64,000 nucleotides of DNA from Pectobacterium aroidearum (GTDB lineage Bacteria > Pseudomonadota > Gammaproteobacteria > Enterobacterales > Enterobacteriaceae): NCBI RefSeq assembly GCF_041228105.1, contig NZ_CP166097.1:3968001-4032000 (forward strand). Reading direction: 5' to 3'. The position numbers and the translations under genes are program-made. Shown in pieces: positions 20,273-29,931 of the stretch. A model generated the notes under the pieces. It was not told where the DNA came from. It ran no database searches and worked only from the letters and a program-made list of their open reading frames with translations. How positions within the stretch are numbered: the first letter of the stretch is position 1; every line of letters begins with the position of its first letter.

Positions 20273-21478
20273 ATGACACCGTTTAACCCTGCCACCTTTC
20301 GCCAACAGTTCCCCGCCCTCCAGCATTCGACGGTGTATCTTGATAGCGCCGCGACCGCGCTGAAACCACAGCCCGTCATTGATGCGGTGCAGGCGTTCTA
20401 TTGCAGTGAGAGTGGCACGGTGCATCGCAGCCAGCATCGCGGCGCGCAGGCGTTAACCCAGCGTTTTGAGGGCGTTCGTGAGCAAGTCGCCACGTTACTC
20501 CATGCAGACGATCCGCGTTCTATTGTCTGGACCAGAGGTACGACGGAAGCAATCAATCTGGTCGCGCAGAGCTATGCTCGCCCTCGCCTTCAACCGGGCG
20601 ACGAGATCGTTGTGAGTGAAGCGGAACATCATGCCAACCTCATTCCGTGGCTGATGGTGGCGCAGCAAACCGGCGCGAACGTGGTGAAGTTACCGATAGG
20701 CACGGACTTCTTGCCGGACGTTGAACAGCTAGCCACGCTGATCACGCCCAAAACCCGCCTGCTGGCGCTGGGGCAAATGTCAAACGTGACGGGCGGTCAG
20801 CCCGATCTGGCACGCGCGATTGCACTGGCTCACCGCTATGGTGCGGTGGTGATGGTTGACGGCGCACAAGGCATCGTTCACTGTCCACCCGATGTGCAGG
20901 CGCTGGATATCGATTTCTACGCGTTTTCCGGGCACAAACTTTATGCCCCAACCGGGATTGGCGTGCTGTACGGTAAAACCGCCCTGCTGGAAAGCATGAT
21001 GCCGTGGCAAGGCGGCGGGAAAATGATGACACAGGTGTCCTTTGACGGCTTTAAACCGCAGGCGATTCCACAACGGTTTGAGGCGGGAACGCCACACATT
21101 GCCGGCGTACTTGGCCTGTCTGCGGCGTTAGACTGGCTGACCACACAAGATCAGCACGCCGCAGAACAGCACAGCCAGAGTTTGGCACAGCTCGCTGAAA
21201 CCCATCTGGCGCAGTTCCCCGGCTTTCGCAGCTTCCGTTGCCCGCAGTCCAGCGTCCTATCCTTTGACATTGCTGATGTGCACCACAGCGATCTGGTGAC
21301 GCTATTAGCCGAAAGCGGCATTGCGCTGCGTGCCGGACATCACTGTGCGCAGCCGCTCATGGAGGCGCTCGGCGTCAGTGGCACGCTCCGCGCCTCATTT
21401 GCTCCGTACAATAACCAACAAGATGTTGCTGCGCTGATCGCCGCGGTAGGCAACGCCCTTGAATTACTGATCGACTAA
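20273..21478 (+). CDS. csdA: Cysteine desulfurase CsdA
   Basis: CsdA takes sulfur from cysteine, leaving alanine, and passes it as persulfide to CsdE. From the ATG at 20273 (MTPFNPATFRQQFPALQ), preceded by AGAGGA, it has 401 residues like E. coli CsdA. It is a class-V PLP enzyme: the PLP Lys is in FSGHKLYAPTG, the cofactor pocket in AEHHANLIPW, and the catalytic Cys in RAGHHCAQPLM near residue 358. csdE follows after 3 bases, so the two are co-transcribed. An in-frame ATG six bases upstream is less well placed. Confidence 0.96.
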   Translation: MTPFNPATFRQQFPALQHSTVYLDSAATALKPQPVIDAVQAFYCSESGTVHRSQHRGAQALTQRFEGVREQVATLLHADDPRSIVWTRGTTEAINLVAQSYARPRLQPGDEIVVSEAEHHANLIPWLMVAQQTGANVVKLPIGTDFLPDVEQLATLITPKTRLLALGQMSNVTGGQPDLARAIALAHRYGAVVMVDGAQGIVHCPPDVQALDIDFYAFSGHKLYAPTGIGVLYGKTALLESMMPWQGGGKMMTQVSFDGFKPQAIPQRFEAGTPHIAGVLGLSAALDWLTTQDQHAAEQHSQSLAQLAETHLAQFPGFRSFRCPQSSVLSFDIADVHHSDLVTLLAESGIALRAGHHCAQPLMEALGVSGTLRASFAPYNNQQDVAALIAAVGNALELLID

Positions 21479-21481
21479 ACC

Positions 21482-21937
21482 ATGAACGAGACAACTGACA
21501 CCACGCATCCTTTCGGCCACCACATCACCGTCGCCGATCTACTGGCGCGCTTCGATACCTGTCGCGCATGGGAAGATCGCTATCGGCAACTCATTTTGTT
21601 GGCAAAGGCGCTGCCAACGCTGCCAGATGCACTAAAAACCGAGGATATTTCGTTATCCGGTTGTGAAAATCGCGTCTGGCTGGGTTATCAACGCCAAGAG
21701 GACGACAGGCTACATTTTTACGGTGATAGCGATGGGCGTATCGTGCGGGGATTACTGGCGGTGTTGTTAACCGCCGTTGAGGGAAAAACGCCAGAAACGC
21801 TATTACAGCACGATCCTCTGGCGCTCTTTGACATGCTGGGGTTACGCGCTCAGCTCAGCGCTTCACGTTCAAGCGGGCTGGCAGCGCTGGCCGCAAGAAT
21901 CAGGGACATTGCAGAACAAGAAGCTGCGGATAAGTAG
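21482..21937 (+). CDS. csdE: Sulfur acceptor protein CsdE
   Basis: CsdE is a SufE-family protein that accepts persulfide sulfur from CsdA and, in E. coli, works with TcdA (CsdL) encoded next door. The 151-residue protein carries the acceptor Cys at residue 61 in [12 protein letters not shown]. The start is 3 bases after the csdA stop. The gene converges on tcdA with 36 bases between them and no strong terminator. Confidence 0.95.
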   Translation: MNETTDTTHPFGHHITVADLLARFDTCRAWEDRYRQLILLAKALPTLPDALKTEDISLSGCENRVWLGYQRQEDDRLHFYGDSDGRIVRGLLAVLLTAVEGKTPETLLQHDPLALFDMLGLRAQLSASRSSGLAALAARIRDIAEQEAADK

Positions 21938-21973
21938 CGACATTCGCGCGACTTCCGTGCCACAGGCTTTCTG

Positions 21974-22786
21974 TTACTTCCCAGACGCTCTTTCATGTTT
22001 CGCCATCATCTTCTTCAGCGCATGGGATACCGCAACAAACCCGAAGGTTGCGGTGACCATCGTCGCGGCGCCAAAGCCTGACGCGCAATCCATACGCATT
22101 ACGCCATCTGCCGTGCTGCGAGACGCACAAACGGAACCGTCAGGCTGCGGATAAACCAGTGGCTCGCTGGAAAACACACAATCGATGCCCAGCTTTCCTT
22201 TGCTGTTCTTCACCACGTTAAAATCATGCTTTAACCGCTCACGCAGCTTGGCCGCCAGCGGATCCTGAATCGTTTTCGCCAGATCGGCGACTTCAATCCG
22301 GGTCGGATCGATCTGTCCGCCTGCACCGCCGGTTGTCACCACCGGGATCTTATAGCGACGACAGTAGGAGAGTAGCGCCGCTTTCGGACGCACGCTGTCA
22401 ATCGCATCAATCACATAGCTAAAATTTTGATTGAGCAGTTCGGCCACGTTTTCGGCGCTAATGAAATCATCCACGCAGGTGACGCGACATTCCGGGTTGA
22501 TCGCCAGAATACGTTCCGCCATCACTTCCGTCTTCGACTGCCCGGTGTGCTGACGCAGCGCGTGGATCTGCCGGTTGGTATTGCTGACGCACACATCATC
22601 CATATCAATCAGCGTGATCGCGCCGATGCCGGTACGCGCCAACGCCTCAGCCGCCCAGGAACCGACGCCACCAATACCAATCACACAAACGTGAGCCTGA
22701 GAAAACAGCGCCAGCGCCTGTTGACCATATAACCGCGCGGTGCCACCGAAGCGTTGCAAGTAGGCTTCGGATAATTGCGTACTCAT
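21974..22786 (-). CDS. tcdA: tRNA threonylcarbamoyladenosine dehydratase TcdA (CsdL)
   Basis: TcdA uses ATP to dehydrate t6A37 to cyclic ct6A in tRNAs decoding ANN codons. The 270-residue E1-like protein has the nucleotide-binding GIGGVGSWAAEALARTGIG motif and the DMDDVCVSNTNRQIHAL segment. LSYCRRYKIPVVTTGGAGG continues the ThiF/MoeB fold. It is convergent with csdE, whose product is linked to TcdA in E. coli. It lies 68 bases downstream of the BisC-like gene with no obvious terminator, so read-through is possible. Confidence 0.95.
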   Translation of the reverse strand: MSTQLSEAYLQRFGGTARLYGQQALALFSQAHVCVIGIGGVGSWAAEALARTGIGAITLIDMDDVCVSNTNRQIHALRQHTGQSKTEVMAERILAINPECRVTCVDDFISAENVAELLNQNFSYVIDAIDSVRPKAALLSYCRRYKIPVVTTGGAGGQIDPTRIEVADLAKTIQDPLAAKLRERLKHDFNVVKNSKGKLGIDCVFSSEPLVYPQPDGSVCASRSTADGVMRMDCASGFGAATMVTATFGFVAVSHALKKMMAKHERASGK

Positions 22787-22854
22787 TCAACCAACCTTAC
22801 GAAAACAAAATCACAGAAGAATAAAACAGTGAGAAAAAGCGGCTCAGGATAGCG

Positions 22855-25113
22855 CTAAACCCGCACGACATCCACCAGACAGCTCATGGCATTCGGCCCC
22901 TGTGTCAGCGGCGACGTGCCAATATCCAGCGTCAGTACATTCGCATTGCCAGACTGCTCAACCGGATGCCACGTTTTCTGACCAAATCCCGGCTCAAACC
23001 AGGCACCAGTGGACATGATCACCACGCCCGGCGTGACGCCGTCGGTAATCTGTACGCCAGCCAGAATACGACCACGCGCATTTCTGACTTCCACCAGTGA
23101 ACGGTCGGCGATATCCCGCGCAGCAGCATCCTGCGGGTGCATGTAAAGCGTCTCTTTTCCTGCGGTTTTATTCGCGGCAACCTGCGGCGTCGCGGCAAGT
23201 TGGCTATGCAAGCGGTCGGACGGCTGAATGGAAATAAAGTGCAGCGGCCATTCTTCCGTGCTTTTTGCTCCCAGCCATTCAACGGGAGGCTGCCACTCAG
23301 GGTGCGGTGCAAAATCGGCATAGCCATAGCTGGCAATCGCGGAGCTGAACAGTTCTATTTTACCGCTGGGCGTACTGAGCGCATGCTGCTGCGGATCGCG
23401 GCGGAAGTCCTCAAAGAATACAAACGGCTTTTCATCCATCGGGATTTCTACATGTCCCTGCTGCCAGAAATCCTCAAATGACGGCCAACTGTCGACAACG
23501 CCTCGCTGCCTTGAACGGCACTCGTCATAAAGGTGTTCCAGCCACTGCCGCTCACTGCGATTTTGCGTGAACACATCGCCATAACCCAAACGTTCCGCCA
23601 GCTCGCTGAAGATATCCACGTCATTACGCGCCTGATGCTGCGGCGCAATCGCCTGATGCATGGCAAAAATAAAGCGATCGCGGGACGAGCCACCGATGTC
23701 ATTACGTTCCAGCGTGGTGGTAACAGGCAGCACGATGTCAGCCATCTGCGCCGCTGGTGTCCAGACGATATCCTGCACAATCACCGTATCCGGTTTGCGC
23801 CAGCCGTCTACCAGACGGTTCAACTGCTGATGATGATGGAACGGGTTACCGCCCGCCCAGTGAATCAGATGAATATCGGGATAAGTATGGGTTTCGCCCT
23901 GAAAGGTATAAGGCGTGCCGGGATGCAAGAGCATATCGGCGATGCGCGCCACGGGGATCGCCCGTCCTGCATTCGGGCTGGATGGCGAAGCCGGCGCAGG
24001 CGTTGAAATACGTTCGTTTCCGACGCTATTCATCGAACCGTGGCCGAAGGAGAAGCCGCCACCCGGTAAGCCCACTTGTCCCAGCATTGACGAAAGCGCA
24101 ATCATCATCCAGTACGGCTGCTCGCCGCGATGCGCGCGCTGCACGGAGTAAGAACAGGTAATAAAGCTACGCACGCCAATCAGTTGCTGCGCCAGACGCC
24201 GGATGCGTTCGGCGGGAATGCCCGTGATGTCGCTAGCCCATTCGGGCGTTTTCACCACGCCATCGCCGCGGCCGTGCAAATAGTCGCTCAGTTGTTCGTA
24301 GCCAACACAGTAGCGTTGCAGGAAATCTTTATCGTCAGCGCCCAAACGCTGAATCTCATAGCCCAATGCCAGCATCAGAGCGACATCGGTATTCGGGCGA
24401 ATAGGAATCCACTCGGCGTTCACAAACTCAGGGCAGTCATCACGCATCGGGCTGATGTTAATGACCGGAATCCCTTTCGCGACTAACGTTTCCAGCGCAG
24501 GCTGAAGCGTATGGTGCCCGGCACCGCCGGATGCCACCTGCGCGTTTTTCAACGCAAGACCGCCAAACGCGAGGAAAATATCACAGTGTTCGGCGACGCT
24601 GCGCCATTCCGTCACCTTGCCCGTCAGTGGATGAAAAGTACCAATCACATACGGCAAAAAGAACTGCGCCGCGCCCCAGCTGTAATTCCCCTGTTGATCG
24701 ACCGCGCCGCCGCCGGAGAAATAGAAGCGTCGCACCTGAGAACGTGCATGGTGATAGCGCCCGGCAGACGACCAGCCGTAGGAACCGGCAAAAATGCCGT
24801 CTGCACCGTAGCGATCGCGAATACGGTGATTCTCCTGTGCGACCAGATCGAGCGCAACATCCCAATCAACTTCAACAAAATCTTCCCGACCACGTAGCGT
24901 TCTGTCGCTGTTTTCACGTTTCTGAAGCCAGGAACGTCGCACCGAAGGCCGACGGATGCGCCGGTCGGAATACACCAGCGGCGCGATGGAATCGAGCATG
25001 GCGGAAGGTGCCGGATCGTCGGAAAACGGCTCACATCGAATCAGCCTGCCGTCTTCCACCACAGCGGTAAACGCGCCCCAATGCGCAAGATGCGGATAAC
25101 GTTTAATCGCCAT
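22855..25113 (-). CDS. Molybdopterin-dependent oxidoreductase of the BisC/TorA/DMSO-reductase family
   Basis: The 752-residue protein aligns by eye with the DMSO reductase family that includes BisC (biotin sulfoxide reductase) and the Tor reductases. It has no N-terminal iron-sulfur Cys motif and no twin-arginine signal, so a cytoplasmic BisC-type S- or N-oxide reductase is likely. The molybdenum Ser should be in YGWSSAG (112-118). Other blocks are the MLGQVGLPGGGFSFG loop, ADIVLPVTTTLERND, and the C-terminal MGD-binding domain (DIADRSLVEVRNARGRILAG). A GAGG site precedes the ATG. It sits 18 bases after mltA on the same strand, where E. coli has no such gene. The exact substrate cannot be told from sequence. 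Confidence 0.85.
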   Translation of the reverse strand: MAIKRYPHLAHWGAFTAVVEDGRLIRCEPFSDDPAPSAMLDSIAPLVYSDRRIRRPSVRRSWLQKRENSDRTLRGREDFVEVDWDVALDLVAQENHRIRDRYGADGIFAGSYGWSSAGRYHHARSQVRRFYFSGGGAVDQQGNYSWGAAQFFLPYVIGTFHPLTGKVTEWRSVAEHCDIFLAFGGLALKNAQVASGGAGHHTLQPALETLVAKGIPVINISPMRDDCPEFVNAEWIPIRPNTDVALMLALGYEIQRLGADDKDFLQRYCVGYEQLSDYLHGRGDGVVKTPEWASDITGIPAERIRRLAQQLIGVRSFITCSYSVQRAHRGEQPYWMMIALSSMLGQVGLPGGGFSFGHGSMNSVGNERISTPAPASPSSPNAGRAIPVARIADMLLHPGTPYTFQGETHTYPDIHLIHWAGGNPFHHHQQLNRLVDGWRKPDTVIVQDIVWTPAAQMADIVLPVTTTLERNDIGGSSRDRFIFAMHQAIAPQHQARNDVDIFSELAERLGYGDVFTQNRSERQWLEHLYDECRSRQRGVVDSWPSFEDFWQQGHVEIPMDEKPFVFFEDFRRDPQQHALSTPSGKIELFSSAIASYGYADFAPHPEWQPPVEWLGAKSTEEWPLHFISIQPSDRLHSQLAATPQVAANKTAGKETLYMHPQDAAARDIADRSLVEVRNARGRILAGVQITDGVTPGVVIMSTGAWFEPGFGQKTWHPVEQSGNANVLTLDIGTSPLTQGPNAMSCLVDVVRV

Positions 25114-25131
25114 AACAACCTCAGAGAAGAA

Positions 25132-26268
25132 TCAATTTTGTTGATAATTAACCAGCAGCGAAGAACCCGATCCATTCGCCGTACTGCTTTGTGCGTTCTT
25201 CAACACCCAAACTCGTCCATAGTGGTTATAGAAGCCAGCCGAGTGGCCTGCATCCGGCCCAATACCCTGATACATATCGAAGTGCTGGCCTTTAATCGCA
25301 CCACCGACATCCAGTGCAATCATCAGGCGCATTTCATACTTGCCGGTGAATTTGCCAACGTTATCCAACAGCGGCACTTCCATTAAAAGAGCCGTACCTG
25401 CCGGAATCAGAGAGCGATCGGAGGCGACGGAGGCTTTAGCCACCAGCGGCACGGCGCTTGCCCCTTTGACTGGTGCAGACATCATTGGCTTGAAGAACAC
25501 AAAAGAAGGATTCTGCTCAAACAGTTCACGCACTTCATACTCGGTGTGCTGCTCCGCCCACTTGCGGATGGCCTGCATAGACATCTCTTCACGCGGGACT
25601 TCACCGCGATCGATCAACACCTTACCAATACTGCGGTAGGCATGGCCGTTTTTGCCAGCATAGCCGAAGAACGTCAGCGGACGTCCATCACCAAAATCAA
25701 TATAGGCGCTGCCCTGCACTTCCATCATGAAGTTATCAACCAGCGAGTTGGTCCAGGCGAGCACCAGACGCTCATCCAGCGCACCGGCATAAATGCCAGC
25801 ACGATCCGGCAGCCGACTGTTCTTTCTACCTTTTGACGGCATGGCATATAAAGGATGGCGGAATTCCCCTTGACGGGTATGGCGCGCCTGCAATACCGGC
25901 GTGTAATAACCGGTGAACTGCACGTTACCAAAGTTATCAACGCCTTCCATCTGCCAGGCGTTCAGACCAAACTTGCTCAGTTCGCGGGTGTCCGCACCTG
26001 ACATCATCCAGTTTTCAATCGCCTGAAAGGTCGTATTGTTACGCGAATACAGATTAGGTGACGCCGACCGGATTTCAGAAACCTGCGTCATGAAATCACG
26101 TGCGTTGACCGGTTTTCCTTTGGCATTGGGTTCATTCACCAATTCCAGAGGCTGGTTGAGGTGACCATCTTTATATTGCTGCCCGCGATCGGTTGGCCTG
26201 GATTGACACCCTGCCAGAATGGCAATGACCACTGCGGTCAGCACATATTTTCCCCACCGTCCCTTCAT
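25132..26268 (-). CDS. mltA: Membrane-bound lytic murein transglycosylase A
   Basis: MltA is an outer-membrane lipoprotein that cleaves peptidoglycan to 1,6-anhydromuropeptides. The 378-residue precursor has a signal peptide with lipobox LAGC (Cys21). The 3D-domain motif near the C-terminus, MIALDVGGAIKGQHFDMYQG, holds the catalytic Asp region. YYTPVLQARHT and FGYAGKNGHAYRSIGK are conserved. The BisC-like gene follows after 18 bases and is probably co-transcribed. Confidence 0.97.
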   Translation of the reverse strand: MKGRWGKYVLTAVVIAILAGCQSRPTDRGQQYKDGHLNQPLELVNEPNAKGKPVNARDFMTQVSEIRSASPNLYSRNNTTFQAIENWMMSGADTRELSKFGLNAWQMEGVDNFGNVQFTGYYTPVLQARHTRQGEFRHPLYAMPSKGRKNSRLPDRAGIYAGALDERLVLAWTNSLVDNFMMEVQGSAYIDFGDGRPLTFFGYAGKNGHAYRSIGKVLIDRGEVPREEMSMQAIRKWAEQHTEYEVRELFEQNPSFVFFKPMMSAPVKGASAVPLVAKASVASDRSLIPAGTALLMEVPLLDNVGKFTGKYEMRLMIALDVGGAIKGQHFDMYQGIGPDAGHSAGFYNHYGRVWVLKNAQSSTANGSGSSLLVNYQQN

Positions 26269-26498
26269 CTTTGCGCTCGCTTTTTACATCAAAAAATTTA
26301 CCGTCGAACGATAACAAACGGCTATCGATAAAGGAATGGGACAGTACATAAATCCACGGTTCAAGCGTGTGCTGTTCGGCATGCGGCACAGTAAAAGGTG
26401 GGGTTTCCACTCAGCACCATATTGCGGTCACAAAACAACCTATAAGGCGGTAAATCAATCACCTGACAGCCAAATACCGCGCTTTTTATAGAAATAGG

Positions 26499-26526
26499 TT
26501 GCATCAATACTCATGGAGAGTATAGT
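26499..26526 (+). promoter_or_regulatory. Promoter of the initiator tRNA cluster
   Basis: TTGCAT (26499-26504) and TATAGT (26521-26526) have a 16-base spacer. They are followed by GCGC, a GC-rich discriminator typical of stable-RNA promoters, 13 bases before the first tRNA. Confidence 0.75.
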
Positions 26527-26539
26527 GCGCATCCACGGA

Positions 26540-26616
<77 letters not shown>

Positions 26617-26677
26617 ATTGATGTGAGTCGTCCATCAAGAGAAGTAAAATAGTCAGTAGTAAAAAAGTTAGTACGGA

Positions 26678-26754
<77 letters not shown>

Positions 26755-26809
26755 ATTGATGTGAGTCGTCCATCAAGGGAAGTAAAAGTAGTAAAGAAAG
26801 TCATACGGA

Positions 26810-26886
<77 letters not shown>

Positions 26887-26925
26887 ACAAGACTATTTTC
26901 AAGTTCGATTAAGAACTTATCGATA

Positions 26926-26949
26926 AAGCACCTTAACGGGTGCTTTTTT
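26926..26949 (+). terminator. Terminator of the tRNA-fMet cluster
   Basis: AAGCACC (26926-26932) / GGTGCTT (26939-26945), loop TTAACG, then a T6 run. Confidence 0.88.
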
Positions 26950-27021
26950 GTTTTCTGCGCATCTATTTTCTCTGAACCGCGCCGGTTAGACGCGGTCATC
27001 GTATGACATCAGCAGCATCAA

Positions 27022-28266
27022 CTACTGCTGAGCCTGACTGGCAAAGTAAGCTTTAATGCCTGCAAAAATGGATTCGGCAATTTGCTGCTGGAAATGGCTG
27101 GTGCGCAGCTTGCGCTCTTCCTCCAGATTACTGATAAAAGCCGTCTCAACCAGCACTGAAGGAATATCCGGCGCTTTCAGTACCGCAAAGCCAGCCTGAT
27201 CGACGCTGTTTTTATGCAGACGATTCACCTTGCCTAAGCGGGTCAGGATCTCTTTACCAAACTTCAGGCTATCGCTGATAGTGACGGTCTGCACCAAATC
27301 GAACATGGTGTGATCCAGATAGCGATCGCCGCTCATGCTTACGCCGCCGATCAAATCCGATTCGTTCTGAGTTTCTGCCAGAAATCTGGCGGCGGTACTG
27401 GTTGCGCCTTTCTTCGAGAGTGCAAAAACCGACGATCCTCTTGCCGCTCGATTGGTAAACGCATCCGCATGAATCGAAATGAATAGATCGGCACGCTGCT
27501 TGCGCGCTTTCGCCACCCGCACGCGCAGCGGAATGAACACATCTTCATTGCGCGTCATATATGCCTTCATGTTGGATTCATTATCGATCAACTTGCGCAG
27601 GCGGCGAGCGATTTGCAGCACGATGTCTTTCTCACGCGTTTTATTCTTGCCAATCGCACCAGGATCTTCACCGCCGTGACCGGGGTCGAGCATAATAATC
27701 AGCGGACGATCCCGTCCTGCCTTCCCGGCTTTCGGCGCTTCTGCGGGCAACGTGCGCTCCAGTTCGCCCTTGTTGTAATCCTCCAACAGCGCCAGCAGCG
27801 GATCTTCTTCGTTGTCGTAGCGTCCGGCGGCAGGGTACAAATCCAGTACCAGTCGATGCTTGAATTCGGCCACCGGCCCCAGCGTAAAGACTTTGGTCGT
27901 CGCCTGCTGCTTGAGTTCCAGCACCAAACGCACCGTGCTTTTATCAAACTGGCCGATGCGCGCCTCTTTAATCAACGGGTCATTATCCTGCTGAAACTGG
28001 CTGGCTATTTCCTTCAATACGCTGTTCAGATGAACATTTTCAATATCCACCACGATACGTTCAGGGTTACTGAGACTAAACTGGTTATATTTCAGCGGGT
28101 GATTGGATTCAAGTGTGACGCGGGTATAGGCGGAGGATGGCCAGACGCGCACGGCAACGACCTGTGTGGTCGCCGCCATCCCGACACCGCTTACGCTTAA
28201 CAGCCAGGTTGCTGCTGCGCTTTGTAATAGACGTCGTCGAGTCAGATGATGATTCGAATGAGACAT
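27022..28266 (-). CDS. amiC: N-acetylmuramoyl-L-alanine amidase AmiC
   Basis: AmiC is a periplasmic zinc amidase that splits septal peptidoglycan during cell separation, activated by NlpD. The 414-residue precursor has a twin-arginine signal (LTRRRLLQ, residues 8-15, then a hydrophobic core ending VGMAA), indicating Tat export. An AMIN domain (about 35-140) targets the septum. The Amidase_3 domain starts at [14 protein letters not shown] (zinc His/Glu) and continues with SIHADAF. It is divergent from argA. Confidence 0.97.
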   Translation of the reverse strand: MSHSNHHLTRRRLLQSAAATWLLSVSGVGMAATTQVVAVRVWPSSAYTRVTLESNHPLKYNQFSLSNPERIVVDIENVHLNSVLKEIASQFQQDNDPLIKEARIGQFDKSTVRLVLELKQQATTKVFTLGPVAEFKHRLVLDLYPAAGRYDNEEDPLLALLEDYNKGELERTLPAEAPKAGKAGRDRPLIIMLDPGHGGEDPGAIGKNKTREKDIVLQIARRLRKLIDNESNMKAYMTRNEDVFIPLRVRVAKARKQRADLFISIHADAFTNRAARGSSVFALSKKGATSTAARFLAETQNESDLIGGVSMSGDRYLDHTMFDLVQTVTISDSLKFGKEILTRLGKVNRLHKNSVDQAGFAVLKAPDIPSVLVETAFISNLEEERKLRTSHFQQQIAESIFAGIKAYFASQAQQ

Positions 28267-28492
28267 GCCGCTCCGATCTGATTGCTGTGCGTTATCCTGA
28301 ATTTTTGTTTGCTAATACATGGGATAAGCGATCAAAAAGTGAATAAAGGTAAAAATTGTCAAAAACTTTAACGAATCTGCCCGGTGCTGTCATGCAAAAA
28401 TCATCTGCAGGCCTTATAACAGGCGGATATCATAAATTTGAAGCATTAACCTCGCTTTTCTGGTTAATACTTCCTCTTGCGTTTTACGTCAT

Positions 28493-28531
28493 AAAGAATA
28501 AAAATACAGAAATTACGAATAAAAATGCAAA
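28493..28531. promoter_or_regulatory. Two ARG boxes (ArgR operator) upstream of argA
   Basis: AAAGAATAAAAATACAGA (28493-28510) and TACGAATAAAAATGCAAA (28514-28531) each match the ARG box pattern WWTGAATWWWWATTCAWW with one mismatch per half-site. They are 3 bases apart, the usual spacing of paired boxes. They lie just before the argA ribosome-binding site, so the ArgR-arginine hexamer would block the promoter. Confidence 0.8.
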
Positions 28532-28542
28532 GAGGGCTCGCA

Positions 28543-29868
28543 GTGAAGGAACGTAGTACAGAACTGGTTCAGGGCTTCCGCCATTCAGTTCCCTATATCA
28601 ATGCCCACCGTGGCAAAACGTTTGTCATCATGTTAGGTGGCGAAGCCATTGAACATGCCAACTTCTCTAGCATCGTAAATGATATCGGGCTGCTGCACAG
28701 TCTGGGGATCAAGCTGGTGGTCGTTTATGGCGCTCGCCCCCAGATCGATGCCAACCTGACAACGCACCACTACGAGCCTCACTACCATAAAAACACCCGC
28801 ATCACCGACAGCACCACGCTGGAATTGGTCAAGCAGGCTGCGGGGATGTTGCAGTTGGACATCACGGCCCGACTGTCGATGAGCCTGAACAACACGCCGC
28901 TGCAAGGTGCCCACATTAATGTCGTCAGCGGTAATTTTATTATCGCGCAGCCGCTTGGCGTGGATGACGGCGTGGACTACTGCCACAGCGGCCGTATTCG
29001 TCGTATTGATGAAGAAGCCGTTCACCGCCAGTTGAATAGCGGCGCAATTGTCCTGCTCGGGCCAGTTGCGGTTTCTGTCACAGGTGAAAGTTTCAATTTA
29101 ACCTCGGAAGAGGTCGCGACCCAGCTCGCCATTAAGCTGAAGGCAGAGAAGATGATCGGCTTCTGCTCATCTCAGGGCGTGACCAATGAAGAAGGCAGCA
29201 TCATTTCCGAGCTGTTCCCGGATGACGCACAGCGGCGTATTGACACGCTCGAACAGACTGGCGATTACCATTCAGGCACCGTCAGATTCCTGCGCGGTGC
29301 GGTCAAAGCCTGCCGTAGCGGTGTACGCCGTAGCCATCTGATCAGCTATCAGGACGACGGCGCACTGCTACAGGAGCTGTTCTCACGTGACGGTATCGGT
29401 ACACAGATCGTGATGGAGAGCGCCGAGCAGGTTCGCCGTGCGACCATCAATGATATCGGCGGTATTCTGGAACTGATTCGCCCGCTGGAAGAACAAGGTA
29501 TTCTGGTGAGACGCTCGCGCGAGCAGTTGGAAATGGAGATCGACAAATTCACCGTCGTGGTACGCGATAACCTGACCATCGCCTGCGCTGCGCTGTACCC
29601 GTTCCCAGAAGAGAGTATCGGCGAAATGGCCTGCGTCGCGGTTCACCCAGATTACCGCAGTTCATCACGCGGCGATATGCTGTTGATGCGCATTGCAGCT
29701 CAGGCGCGTCAGCAAGGTCTGCAAAAGCTGTTCGTGCTGACGACGCACAGCATCCACTGGTTCCAGGAACGCGGATTTTTACCCGCCGAAGTAGAAATGC
29801 TGCCGAAGAAGAAACAGGCGCTGTATAACTACCAGCGTCGCTCAAAGATTCTGGTGCTGGATCTCTGA
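28543..29868 (+). CDS. argA: N-acetylglutamate synthase
   Basis: ArgA acetylates glutamate with acetyl-CoA, the first step of arginine synthesis, and is feedback-inhibited by arginine. I choose the GTG at 28543 ([20 protein letters not shown]), 6 bases after AGAGGG, giving 441 residues like E. coli; a longer ORF begins at an ATG at 28525 within the operator. The N-terminal amino-acid-kinase-like domain ([22 protein letters not shown]) and the C-terminal GNAT acetyltransferase domain ([19 protein letters not shown]) are both intact. Two ARG boxes lie directly upstream. Confidence 0.96.
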   Translation: MKERSTELVQGFRHSVPYINAHRGKTFVIMLGGEAIEHANFSSIVNDIGLLHSLGIKLVVVYGARPQIDANLTTHHYEPHYHKNTRITDSTTLELVKQAAGMLQLDITARLSMSLNNTPLQGAHINVVSGNFIIAQPLGVDDGVDYCHSGRIRRIDEEAVHRQLNSGAIVLLGPVAVSVTGESFNLTSEEVATQLAIKLKAEKMIGFCSSQGVTNEEGSIISELFPDDAQRRIDTLEQTGDYHSGTVRFLRGAVKACRSGVRRSHLISYQDDGALLQELFSRDGIGTQIVMESAEQVRRATINDIGGILELIRPLEEQGILVRRSREQLEMEIDKFTVVVRDNLTIACAALYPFPEESIGEMACVAVHPDYRSSSRGDMLLMRIAAQARQQGLQKLFVLTTHSIHWFQERGFLPAEVEMLPKKKQALYNYQRRSKILVLDL

Positions 29869-29892
29869 GCTATTCCACTCGATAACCCTTCT

Positions 29893-29918
29893 CGTGGCCG
29901 ACCGTAAAATCGGCCACG
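29893..29918. terminator. Hairpin between argA and the dehydratase gene
   Basis: CGTGGCCGA (29893-29901) / TCGGCCACG (29910-29918) is a perfect 9-bp stem with an 8-base loop, between convergent genes. T-runs are weak on both sides, so it may be an inefficient terminator or an mRNA 3'-end stabiliser. Confidence 0.5.
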
Positions 29919-29931
29919 ACCGTTTATCAAC

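Noticed and set aside
24531..25070. 179-codon plus-strand ORF opposite the BisC-like gene
   Set aside because: Arg/Pro-rich antisense frame with no start signals; shadow of the molybdoenzyme gene.
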